NCBI GenBank assembly: GCA_946055365.1
Contig: CAMGFM010000010.1
Coordinates: 1-15,305 of the forward strand
DNA: 15,305 bases
Direction: 5' to 3'
Source of the DNA: an uncultured Prevotella sp.
GTDB lineage: Bacteria > Bacteroidota > Bacteroidia > Bacteroidales > Bacteroidaceae
The notes beneath the pieces were generated by a model. That model saw only the letters and a program-made list of their open reading frames with translations, had not been told where the DNA came from and made no database searches. Below are positions 6,605-14,600 of this stretch, piece by piece. Position numbers and translations under genes: made by a program. The first letter of the stretch is position 1. Each line of letters begins with the position of its first letter.

Positions 6605-7801
6605 ATGTTGAACTTGGACAATTTCTACAAGGCGCGTTATGTACTCAAGCGCATCATCAGGCGCACAGACCTCGTGCACGCGCCCAAAATCAACCCCGAA
6701 TGTGACGTTTATCTCAAGCCAGAGTGTCTCCAGAAGACAGGATCGTTTAAGTTGCGCGGAGCCTATTACAAGATTTCGCAGCTGTCAGAGGAGGAGAAGC
6801 AGCGCGGCGTGATAGCCTGCTCTGCTGGCAACCATGCACAGGGCGTGGCTCTTGGAGCTACGGAGATGGGCATAAAGTCGCTCATCTGCCTGCCCGAGGG
6901 CGCACCTATATCTAAGGTAGAGGCCACAAAGCGTCTCGGAGCGGAGGTGAGGCTCGTGCCGGGAGTGTATGACGATGCCTACGCTGAGGCTTTGCGCCTG
7001 CGCGACGAGCATGGCTACACTTTCATACATCCCTTTGACGACGAGAACGTGATAGCCGGGCAAGGCTCGATAGGGCTTGAGCTGCTCGACCAGCTGCCCG
7101 ATGTCGAGGCGGTAGTGGTGCCTGTGGGCGGCGGAGGACTCTTGTCGGGCATAGCCTTTGCCATCAAGTCGCTCAACCCCGACGTAAAGATCTACGGAGT
7201 GCAGGCTCAGGGTGCCGCCAGCATGGTCAAGTCGATGGAGGATCACCGTCAGGAGACGCTTGAGTCTGTGTCGACGATAGCCGACGGCATCGCCGTGAAG
7301 CAGCCGGGCAAGATAACGTTTGAGACATGCGAGCGTTATGTCGACGAAATGGTCACCGTGAGCGAGGACGAGATATGCGCCGCCATCCTGCACCTCATAG
7401 AGAGCGAGAAGATGGTGGCTGAGGGCGCGGGCGCGGCGAGCGTGGCTGCCGTGATGTTCAACCGTGTGCCTGTAAAGGGCAAGAAGACCATCTGCGTGGT
7501 CAGTGGCGGCAACATCGACGTGACCATCCTCAACCGTGTCATCAACCGAGGACTCACCAAGAGCGGACGCTTCTGCTCGGTGAGCGTGGAGCTTGACGAC
7601 AAGCCTGGGCAGATGCTCGGCGTGAGCCGCGTGTTTGCGGAGCTGGGAGCCAACATCATCAGGGTGCTGCATGAGCGCAACGACGACAGCGAGAACGTTA
7701 ATGCCTGCGTGCTGAGGCTCAGGGCAGAGACAAAGAACGACGAGCATGTCAACATGATAAGGACTGAGCTTATGAAACGGGGCTTCAAGCTCGTGGACTA
7801 A
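6605..7801 (+). CDS. ilvA: Threonine ammonia-lyase (threonine dehydratase)
   Basis: A PLP-dependent cytoplasmic enzyme that deaminates L-threonine to 2-oxobutyrate and ammonia, the first committed step toward isoleucine. The fold type II catalytic domain occupies residues 1 to about 315, with the PLP-binding Lys49 in TGSFKLRGAYYK, the substrate loop SAGNHAQG (73-80) and the phosphate-binding glycine loop VGGGGL (174-179). Residues about 322-398 form one ACT-like regulatory domain (VSVELDDKPGQMLGVSRVF), as in the short-form single-ACT subgroup; the E. coli biosynthetic enzyme has a longer two-ACT tail. I chose ATG 6605, preceded by AGGATAAGGAAA, over GTG 6575, because family members begin near MLNLDNFYKARYVLK; this gives 398 aa. 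Whether the role is biosynthetic or catabolic is not settled by context: no other ilv genes are nearby. Confidence 0.93.
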   Translation: MLNLDNFYKARYVLKRIIRRTDLVHAPKINPECDVYLKPECLQKTGSFKLRGAYYKISQLSEEEKQRGVIACSAGNHAQGVALGATEMGIKSLICLPEGAPISKVEATKRLGAEVRLVPGVYDDAYAEALRLRDEHGYTFIHPFDDENVIAGQGSIGLELLDQLPDVEAVVVPVGGGGLLSGIAFAIKSLNPDVKIYGVQAQGAASMVKSMEDHRQETLESVSTIADGIAVKQPGKITFETCERYVDEMVTVSEDEICAAILHLIESEKMVAEGAGAASVAAVMFNRVPVKGKKTICVVSGGNIDVTILNRVINRGLTKSGRFCSVSVELDDKPGQMLGVSRVFAELGANIIRVLHERNDDSENVNACVLRLRAETKNDEHVNMIRTELMKRGFKLVD

Positions 7802-7822
7802 GCTGACGAGCGTGCAGAAACT

Positions 7823-7933
7823 CACATGCGCATGACAGACAAAAGACATGTGCGCATGTAGGAACATGCCGTGTGCGTGTGCTGTAATATATGTGTGCGT
7901 ATGCAAAGACCTGCCTCTGCGCACACATGCACA
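7823..7933. repeat. Cluster of five alternating purine-pyrimidine runs
   Basis: Between ilvA and the fucosidase promoter, strict alternation of purine and pyrimidine occurs at 7823-7834, 7846-7860, 7870-7882, 7888-7905 and 7918-7933 (12-18 bases each), rich in TG/CA/CG steps. Such sequence can adopt Z-DNA under negative supercoiling. ATGTGTGCG (7891-7899) also pairs perfectly with CGCACACAT (7920-7928), a 9-bp stem that could lie at the end of the ilvA transcript. No protein gene is supported here. Confidence 0.6.
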
Positions 7934-7937
7934 GGCC

Positions 7938-7968
7938 TTTGCGGCTATTATATATATAAATAGGTATG
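7938..7968 (+). promoter_or_regulatory. Bacteroidetes-type promoter for the GH95 fucosidase
   Basis: TTTG at 7938-7941 is followed after 19 bases by TAGGTATG (7961-7968), one mismatch from the -7 consensus TAnnTTTG. The spacer is AT-rich (TATTATATATATAAA). Transcription would begin near 7974, leaving a leader of about 50 bases before the ATG at 8027. Confidence 0.5.
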
Positions 7969-7992
7969 GTCACTTGACGCCGTGACCATGCC
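7963..7992. promoter_or_regulatory. Inverted repeat overlapping the fucosidase promoter (candidate operator)
   Basis: GGTATGGTCAC (7963-7973) and GTGACCATGCC (7982-7992) are complementary at 10 of 11 positions, the exception being a T-G pair, across an 8-base gap. Half-site centres are 19 bases apart. The left arm overlaps the proposed -7 box and the right arm lies just past the expected start site, a typical position for a repressor site. Because the start site would fall in the gap, a DNA operator is likelier than an RNA hairpin; no U-tract follows. Confidence 0.5.
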
Positions 7993-8026
7993 TTAGGCCA
8001 GACAAACTATTAAAAACAGAAAAAGC

Positions 8027-10513
8027 ATGAACAACAAACTGACACATCTCACGGCGGCTCTCGCGATGTTGGGTCTGCCAGCGTGGGCGCAGGACGGTCG
8101 GCAGGCAGAGCTGACCTACTGGTTTGACACTCCTCTCACCATGCGTGGGCAGGCGGTGTGGTATAAAGGACATCCCGAGCGATGGGTCGGACGCAAACCA
8201 GTGTCGGCAGGTGACGAGTATGCCAATCCCGATCAGGAGTGGGAGAGCAGGTCATTGCCCATTGGCAATGGCAGCATAGGCGCAAACATCATGGGATCGA
8301 TAGAGGCGGAGAGGCTCACGCTCAACGAGAAGACCCTGTGGCGCGGAGGCCCCAACACCAAGGCTGGCCCTGCGAGATACTGGAACGTAAACAAGCAGTC
8401 GGCACACGTGATGCAGGAGATACGCGATGCCTTCAGGGCTGGCGACTGGGCCAAGGCGGAGCTTCTTACAAAGAAAAACTTTAACAGCGAAGTGCCTTAT
8501 GAGTCCTATGCAGAGGACGATTTTCGCTTCGGCAACTTCACTACCGCTGGCGAGCTATACGTAGAGACGGGGCTTAGCACCGTCGGCATGAGCGGCTATC
8601 GGCGTGCGCTGTCTGTAGACTCTGCCATTGCGAGGGTGGAGTTTGTAAAAGACGGTGTCAAATACACAAGAGAGTATTTTGCCTCTTACCCTGCCAACGT
8701 CATAGCGGTGAGGTTTGGCGCAGACCGTGGGGCCATGCAAAACCTCACGCTGTCCTATGCGCCCAACCCAGTGTCAGAAGGCAGCATGAGCGTCGTGGGT
8801 GACGGCGAGCTGTTGTGGAACGCACGCCTTGACAACAACGACATGCAATATGCCGTGCGCGTCAAGGCCATGGCCAAGGGCGGCACCACGACCGCACGCG
8901 ACGGCAAGATAACGGTGAAGGGTGCCGATGAGGTGGTGATATTGCTGACTGCCGACACCGATTATAGCATGAACCTCAACCCCGACTTTGCCGACAGCAA
9001 GACCTATGTGGGCGTAGACCCCGTGGCGACTACCGCCGGGTGGATGTCAAGTGCCGCCGCCAAAGGCTGGGACAGTCTGCGCCGTGAACACTATGACGAC
9101 TATGCAGGGCTGTTCGGGCGTGTGAAGTTCTCCGTCAACAACGCCGAGAGCGAGGGAGGCGACAGGCCCATCGACGTGCGCCTCGCCGATTATAGAAACG
9201 GCAAGAAGGACTACTGGCTCGAGGGACTCTACTATCAGTTTGGCAGGTATCTGCTCATCTCTTCGTCACGCCCAGGCAACATGCCAGCCAACTTGCAGGG
9301 CATCTGGCACAACAATGTCGACGGTCCGTGGCGCGTGGACTATCACAACAACATCAATCTGCAGATGAACTATTGGCCGGCTCTCTCCACAAACCTCGGG
9401 GAGTGTGCCTTGCCGCTCATGGACTTTATCGGGGGGCTTGTCAAGCCCGGCGAGGTGACGGCACGCTCCTATTACGGCACGCGCGGATGGACCACATCCA
9501 TCTCTGGCAATATCTTTGGCTTCACCACGCCGCTGTCAAGTGAGGACATGTCGTGGAACTTCTCGCCCTTTGCCGGGCCGTGGCTCGCCACTCACGTGTG
9601 GGACTATTATGACTATACGCGCGACAAGGGGTGGCTGCGCTCCACAGGTTATGACCTTATAAAGGGCAGCGCGCGCTTTGCCTATGACTATCTGTGGAAA
9701 CGTGAGGACGGCACATGGACTGCCGCACCCTCCACGTCGCCCGAACACGGACCCGTGGACGAGGGTGCCACCTTTGCACATGCGGTTATCAGGGAGATAC
9801 TGCTCGATGCCATAGAGGCAAGCAGGGTTCTCGGCGTAGATGCCAAGGAACGCAAGGACTGGGAGAACGCCCTGAGACGCATTGCGCCATACAGCATAGG
9901 ACGCTACGGCCAACTCATGGAGTGGTCAAAGGACATTGACGACCCCAAAGACGAACACCGCCACGTCAACCATCTCTTCGGACTGCATCCGGGACGCACC
10001 ATATCGCCTGTGAATACCCCCGACCTCGCAAAGGCATCGCGCATAGTGCTGGAGCATCGTGGCGACGGGGCCACAGGATGGTCTATGGGATGGAAGCTCA
10101 ACCAGTGGGCGAGACTCCACGACGGCAACCATGCCTACACGCTCTATGGCAACTTGCTCAAGAACGGCACTCTCGACAACCTCTGGGACAGCCATGCACC
10201 GTTCCAGATAGACGGCAACTTCGGAGGCACGGCAGGCGTGACGGAGATGATAATGCAGAGCCATGCAGGGTTTATACACCTCCTCCCTGCCTTGCCCGAC
10301 GCTTGGCGCGACGGCAGCGTTACGGGACTGCGCGCCAAGGGCGACTTCACGCTCGACATCTATTGGCGTGACGGCAAGCTGGAGAGGGTTACCGTTCATG
10401 CGGGGGCCGGCGGCAAATGCGAGCTGCGCTATGGCGACGCTGTAAAGAGCCTTAAGATGAAGAAAGGCGAGACAAGGGAGGTCATGTGTGATGCTATATT
10501 GAGCCATACTTGA
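8027..10513 (+). CDS. Secreted GH95-family alpha-L-fucosidase
   Basis: GH95 enzymes are inverting exo-glycosidases, many acting on terminal alpha-1,2-linked L-fucose of mucin O-glycans, milk oligosaccharides or xyloglucan; some act on L-galactose. MNNKLTHLTAALAMLGLPAWAQ is a signal peptide with likely cleavage after AWA, so the enzyme is periplasmic or exported. The N-terminal domain carries SRSLPIGNGSIGANIMG and LTLNEKTLWRGGPNT, the usual GH95 start. The (alpha/alpha)6 barrel holds the residues matching the Bifidobacterium AfcA active site: Asn442 and Asn444 in YHNNINLQMNYWP, Glu573 in STSPEHGP (general acid), and Asp729 in FQIDGNFGG. At 828 aa it is full length and appears intact. The promoter and candidate operator are directly upstream, so it is probably transcribed alone under its own control. 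The last residues and the stop codon lie inside a 22-bp tandem duplication. Exact linkage specificity cannot be read from sequence. Confidence 0.93.
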   Translation: MNNKLTHLTAALAMLGLPAWAQDGRQAELTYWFDTPLTMRGQAVWYKGHPERWVGRKPVSAGDEYANPDQEWESRSLPIGNGSIGANIMGSIEAERLTLNEKTLWRGGPNTKAGPARYWNVNKQSAHVMQEIRDAFRAGDWAKAELLTKKNFNSEVPYESYAEDDFRFGNFTTAGELYVETGLSTVGMSGYRRALSVDSAIARVEFVKDGVKYTREYFASYPANVIAVRFGADRGAMQNLTLSYAPNPVSEGSMSVVGDGELLWNARLDNNDMQYAVRVKAMAKGGTTTARDGKITVKGADEVVILLTADTDYSMNLNPDFADSKTYVGVDPVATTAGWMSSAAAKGWDSLRREHYDDYAGLFGRVKFSVNNAESEGGDRPIDVRLADYRNGKKDYWLEGLYYQFGRYLLISSSRPGNMPANLQGIWHNNVDGPWRVDYHNNINLQMNYWPALSTNLGECALPLMDFIGGLVKPGEVTARSYYGTRGWTTSISGNIFGFTTPLSSEDMSWNFSPFAGPWLATHVWDYYDYTRDKGWLRSTGYDLIKGSARFAYDYLWKREDGTWTAAPSTSPEHGPVDEGATFAHAVIREILLDAIEASRVLGVDAKERKDWENALRRIAPYSIGRYGQLMEWSKDIDDPKDEHRHVNHLFGLHPGRTISPVNTPDLAKASRIVLEHRGDGATGWSMGWKLNQWARLHDGNHAYTLYGNLLKNGTLDNLWDSHAPFQIDGNFGGTAGVTEMIMQSHAGFIHLLPALPDAWRDGSVTGLRAKGDFTLDIYWRDGKLERVTVHAGAGGKCELRYGDAVKSLKMKKGETREVMCDAILSHT

Positions 10514-10533
10514 TGCTGTATCGAGCCATACAA
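10490..10533 (+). repeat. 22-bp tandem duplication across the fucosidase stop codon
   Basis: The unit at 10490-10511 begins GATGCTATATTGAGCCATAC. It is followed immediately by a second copy at 10512-10533, beginning GATGCTGTATCGAGCCATAC, with four differences in 22 positions. The TGA stop (10511-10513) straddles the junction. The shared GAGCCA and 22-bp length recall the arrays at 4097 and 10882, but two copies are too few to assign it to them. Confidence 0.7.
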
Positions 10534-10623
10534 CACGTGAGACAAAAAAACTGCACCTAATATCCTTATCATATCGACGGCTTCTGTTTTGGCGAATATC
10601 ATGTCTTGATACCCTTTGAGAGG

Positions 10624-10873
10624 ATATGCCATTGTCTGCAATATGGGTATGGCAGACACGCGGAGGACCTCCCCAGGCTGGAGCTGTTTGTCAGATAGGG
10701 GCTGCTTATGGAAACAGGAATAGACAATGCCAATTATTGCTGTCCGCTAAAACCTTTGTAGTGTGCTTTTAGAGCAACATAAGTCAAGAGAGCTTGGCAT
10801 AGGCACAAGGCTTGCAACATTAAAGGGAGACCTCACCTGTCGTTGTGACTCGGCGTGGTCTCCCTTTCTCTTT
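10624..10873 (+). ncRNA. Candidate structured RNA (unidentified)
   Basis: This stretch has no convincing protein gene yet ends in a strong terminator and contains several local hairpins: TGTCTGC/GCAGACA (10633-10639 with 10652-10658), CTGTTT/AAACAG (10684-10689 with 10712-10717) and GCTAAAA/TTTTAG-a-GC (10746-10752 with 10767-10774). A promoter-like pair lies upstream: TTTG at 10588-10591 and TACCCTTTG at 10610-10618, one base longer than the -7 consensus, so a start near 10624 would give an RNA of about 250 nt. I compared it by eye with what I remember of tmRNA, RNase P RNA, SRP RNA and 6S RNA and recognised none. It could equally be a long 3' untranslated region of the fucosidase mRNA. A 48-codon frame (10626-10772) is present but unsupported. 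Confidence 0.33.
10822..10873 (+). terminator. Intrinsic terminator, 11-bp perfect stem
   Basis: AAAGGGAGACC (10822-10832) pairs exactly with GGTCTCCCTTT (10857-10867). The 24-base loop holds an inner TCAC/GTGA stem (10833-10836 with 10845-10848). CTCTTT follows on the plus strand, so termination of plus transcripts (fucosidase mRNA or the candidate RNA) is favoured. The symmetric AAA/TTT ends could also stop minus-strand transcription coming from trxA. Confidence 0.65.
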
Positions 10874-10875
10874 GC

Positions 10876-11021
10876 CAAAGTGGCTCTTTCGTCAACGAAA
10901 AAGGCTCTTTAATGACTGCAAAGTGCCTCTTTTTTATATGCAAAGAGCCGCTTTCAGTTCATTAGAGAGCCTTTTCTTCTGTCGTTGGGGAGTCTGCGCT
11001 CGGTCATTAAAGAGCCGTTAG
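10876..11021 (+). repeat. Second array of 21-22 bp repeats, core GCCNCTTT / GGCTCTTT
   Basis: Cores start at 10882 (GGCTCTTT), 10903 (GGCTCTTT), 10925 (GCCTCTTT), 10947 (GCCGCTTT), 10969 (GCCTTTTC) and 11014 (GCCGTTAG). A decayed copy near 10992 keeps the phase. Spacings are 21, 22, 22, 22, about 23 and about 22. Most units read AAAG-W-GSC-N-CTTT, so each is close to a 13-bp dyad. The orientation is the same as in the array after parC. It lies between the terminator and the 3' end of trxA, i.e. between convergent genes. Confidence 0.75.
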
Positions 11022-11196
11022 CGCACGACGGCGTTGCTGGCTGTTGATTGCAGGGGCATGTCCCGTTATGCGTGAGCCATGTGTAGAGGTCGCAAAGAGC
11101 CTCCGCCTTGTGTTCGTGCCACTTGTGTCGAGGCCATTTCATCGCCACGTGCTGTCTATGACGAGCGAGCCTTGCCGCCATGTAGGCCTTTGCCGA
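11022..11196. other. Intergenic tail downstream of trxA; no supported gene
   Basis: This 175-base stretch follows the array and precedes the trxA stop. AAAGAGCC recurs at 11094-11101 and GAGCCA near 11074, which may be decayed array units. A 75-codon frame on the minus strand (10954-11181) runs into the repeats, has a His/Cys/Arg-rich composition unlike a folded protein, and lacks recognisable features. I see no terminator for trxA here. Confidence 0.5.
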
Positions 11197-11511
11197 TTAC
11201 AGCAGCTCGTTGATCTTGTTTCTGAGGTCGCCCTCGGTGATGGCACCTACGTGCTTGCCTACGAGTTCGCCGCCCTTGAAGAAGAGCAGGGTGGGGATGT
11301 TGCGCACGCGGAACTCGGCTGCGATGTCGTCGTTCTCCTCTACGTCGCATTTGCCCACCACGACCTTTCCGTCAAACTCCTCTGCGAGCTTGCCCACGAT
11401 GGGGGCAATCATGCGGCAAGGACCGCACCATGTAGCCCAAAGGTCAACTACGAGAGGAAGCTCGCCGTTGCGGAGTTCCTCAAAATTCTCATTTGTAATC
11501 TTTACTTCCAT
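11197..11511 (-). CDS. trxA: Thioredoxin
   Basis: A small cytoplasmic dithiol-disulfide oxidoreductase that reduces targets such as ribonucleotide reductase and methionine sulfoxide reductase. The 104-aa protein is one complete thioredoxin fold with the canonical active site WATWCGPCRM (Cys29, Cys32), the buried Asp23 and cis-Pro73 in RNIPTLLFF. There is one additional Cys55 in VGKCDVEEND. There is no signal peptide, so it is not one of the extracytoplasmic TlpA-like proteins common in this phylum. It lies 146 bases downstream of dnaE in the same orientation. That gap is GC-rich in its dnaE-proximal part and AT-rich just before the start (ATTAAATAAAAA); no consensus promoter is evident, so cotranscription with dnaE is possible. 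Confidence 0.95.
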   Translation of the reverse strand: MEVKITNENFEELRNGELPLVVDLWATWCGPCRMIAPIVGKLAEEFDGKVVVGKCDVEENDDIAAEFRVRNIPTLLFFKGGELVGKHVGAITEGDLRNKINELL

Positions 11512-11657
11512 TGTTGTCTTATGTTTTTATTTAATATGGTTGTTGTCACATGTCTTTGCCTCACGGTCGGGGCGTGCCGCCGTCATGTCCGTGTGTGCCT
11601 GCGCTCCGTGTGGTGTGCCGTGTCGGCAGGGTGGGGTGTGCGCCGGTGAGCCGTGCG

Positions 11658-14600
11658 TCAGTTGATGTAGTAGCTGATGACATTGTTTTCCTCGCCTAAC
11701 TCATGGCGTATGCCGTCGATAAATGATATGAGCGGCGCGCCCACGTCCACCTGACATTTGGTGCTGTGCATCAGCAGTTCCGAGCCGGTGTCGGTGTCGC
11801 GTATGTTGATGAACAGTTCCGCCTTGCCTGGATGCTGCTTGATGACGGTGGCGAGGTCGTCCATGTGTGTGGTGTTGAACATCTCGGAGCTGATGGACAG
11901 GGTGAGAGTCTTTATGCCCTTGTCTTTGACATCAGTGAGAAACTCCACTTTCTTTATCACCAGCCCATATGCGTCAGGGTTGTTGCGGTAGAGCTGCTTG
12001 CATTGGGCGGTCACATACACGGGGTATTCCTCTTGGAGCATACTCTCCCAGCGTGTCCACTCCTCGCCGAAGATTGCAAGCTCGCCCACACCGTCAAAAT
12101 CCTCTATGCTAACAACGCCGTAGGGCTTGTTGTTCTTAGTCCATTTTCTCGCCACGGAGGTGATGATGCCGCCAAAGGTGAGTTCCTCCATCTGTGCCAG
12201 CTGTTTTTTGTCCATGTCGCGTGCGAGTGTGGGGCATTTGACGTTGCACATGTTGTTAAGCACCACGCTGTAGTCGTCGAGCGGATGCGCCGATATGTAT
12301 ATGCCCACAAGTTCTTTCTCCTTGTTGAGGCGTTCCATCTTGTTCCATTCTTCGGCTTCGGGTATTGGAGGCGTTGCCATCTCCACCTCTCCCATGTCGC
12401 CAAACAGCGAGTTTTGCATCTGTGCCATCTCGCTCTGGTAGAGCTGTCCGTATCTTATGAGCGACTCCGTGAATGTCTCGCCCCTGGCATTGGCGGCAAA
12501 ATACTGCTCGCGCTTCAGGCCGAGGCTGTCGAGGCCTCCGCTGAGTGCGAGGCTCTCTATCGCCTTTCTGTTGACGGCTGTCAGCGATACCCTCTGCACG
12601 AAGTCAAAAATGTCTTTGTACTCGCCGTTTTTTTCTCTCTCGGCTATTATCGCCTGTGCCGCCGAGTCGCCCATGCCTTTTATTGCGCCCAGCCCGAAGC
12701 GCACTTCGCCCTTCTTGTTGGCGGAGAACTTCTGACGACTCTCGTTCACGTCAGGCCCGAGGCATCGTATGCCCATCGCCTGACACTCCGACATGAGCTT
12801 TGTTATCTTGTTTATGTCGTTGAGGCAGCGGCTCATGTTGCCAGCCATGAACTCTGCGGGATAGTGGGCCTTGAGCCATGCCGTCTGATAGGCCACCCAT
12901 GAGTAGCAAGTGGCGTGAGACTTGTTGAAAGCATAGGACGCAAATTTCTCCCAGTCGCTCCATATCTTTTCAAGCACCGCCGGGTCGTGGCCGTTGCGCT
13001 TGCCGCCCTCGATGAACTTCGGCTTCATGGCGTCGACGATGGCCTTCTTCTTCTTGCCCATCGCCTTGCGTAATGCGTCGCTCTCGCCTCTCGTGAAGTT
13101 GGCGAGCTGCCGCGAGAGCAGCATGACCTGCTCCTGATAGACGGTGATGCCATAGGTGTCCTTAAGATACTTCTCCATGCAGGGAATGTCGTAGGTTATA
13201 GGCTCCCTGCCGTTCTTGCGCGCTATGAACGACGGAATATAGTCCATCGGACCGGGACGGTAGAGCGCGTTCATGGCTATGAGGTCTTCAAAGACTGTGG
13301 GCTTGAGCTGGCGCAGATATTTCTGCATGCCTGCCGACTCAAACTGGAACGTGCCTATGGTGCGCCCCTCCTGATAGAGCTTGTAGGTCAGCTCGTCGTC
13401 AATGGGTATCTTCTCCACATCGACGGTGATGCCCCTCGTGAGTTTTATGTTCTCCACCGTCTCTTTCATGATAGACAGCGTGGAGAGACCGAGAAAGTCC
13501 ATCTTGATAAGCCCCGTCTCCTCTATCACATGGCCGTCATATTGTGTGGCGAGCAGCTTGTGGCCGGGGTCGGCCTTGTCTTCCGCCGTGCTGACAGGCA
13601 CCCAGTCGCTGATGGGGTCGCGGCAGATGATGGTGCCGCAGGCATGTATGCCCGTGCCTCTCACCGTTCCCTCGAGCATCTTGGCATATTTGATGGTGTT
13701 GGCGAGGCGCGGGTCGGTGCTTGTCTCGGCGTCGCGCAGCTCAGGCACGCACTTGATGGCGTTGGTGAGGTTCATCTTCATTCCGTCGGGCAGCCTGTCG
13801 GGTATGGCTTTGCACAGGCGGTTTGAAACGTCAAGCGGCAGACGCTCCACGCGCGCCACGTCCTTGATGGAGTTCTTCGTGGCCATCGTGCCGTAGGTGA
13901 TGATGTGCGCCACCTTGTCGTGTCCGTACTTGTCTTCCACCCATTCCAGCACCTTGCCGCGGCCGTCGTCGTCGAAGTCGGTGTCTATATCGGGCAGCGA
14001 GATGCGGTCGGGGTTGAGGAAACGCTCAAACAGCAAGTCATATTTTATGGGGTCTATCCTCGTGATGCCGAGACAATAGGCCACCACAGAGCCTGCCGCC
14101 GAGCCTCGTCCTGGCCCCACCATCACCCCAAGCTGGTCTCTGGCGGAGTTGATAAAGTCCTGCACGATGAGAAAGTAGCCCGGGAAGCCCATGGTCTTCA
14201 TTATGTGCAGCTCAAACTTGATGCGCTCGCTCACCTCCTCCGACAGTGGCTCGCCGTAAAGGGCTCGTGCGCCGTCATAGGCGAGCTTTGCGAGATAGTC
14301 GGCCTCAAACTTTATGCGGTAGAGCTTCTCATAGCCGCCGAGTTTCTCGATCTTTTTCTCCGCATCCTCGCGGCTCATGATAGCGTTGCCGTTTTCGTCG
14401 CATGTAAACTCGTCGAACAGCTGTTCCTTGGTGTATCTCCGCCGCACGTCGTCCTCCGTTCCGAAAGATTCGGGAATGGGGAAGAATGGCATGATAGGGG
14501 CGTTGTCTATGCTGTAGGTCTCCACCTTGTCGAGTATCTCGATGGTGTTGGCGAGGGCCTCTGGCACATCGGCAAACACTCCGTTCATCTCCGCTTTGGT

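Noticed and set aside
6785..7924. 379-codon minus-strand frame over ilvA
   Set aside because: Antisense shadow of a conserved gene, His/Leu-rich, with no motif. The His-Ala repeats at its start come from the alternating TG/CA runs.
10626..10772. 48-codon plus-strand frame beginning MPLSAIWVW
   Set aside because: No convincing ribosome-binding site or family resemblance, and its codons coincide with RNA-like hairpins. Too short to support without comparative data.
10540..10870. Remnant of an insertion sequence
   Set aside because: No terminal inverted repeats, target-site duplication or transposase-like frame could be seen on either strand.
10954..11181. 75-codon minus-strand frame downstream of trxA
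   Set aside because: Half of it is translation of the 21-22 bp repeats and the rest is Arg/His/Cys-rich; it has no known features.
11766..12902. Long open frame (378 codons) on the plus strand inside dnaE; also 13905-14792
   Set aside because: They run antisense to intact, highly conserved dnaE, and their translations (runs of His, Val, Leu) carry no recognisable domain. Codon bias of the GC-rich real gene explains them.
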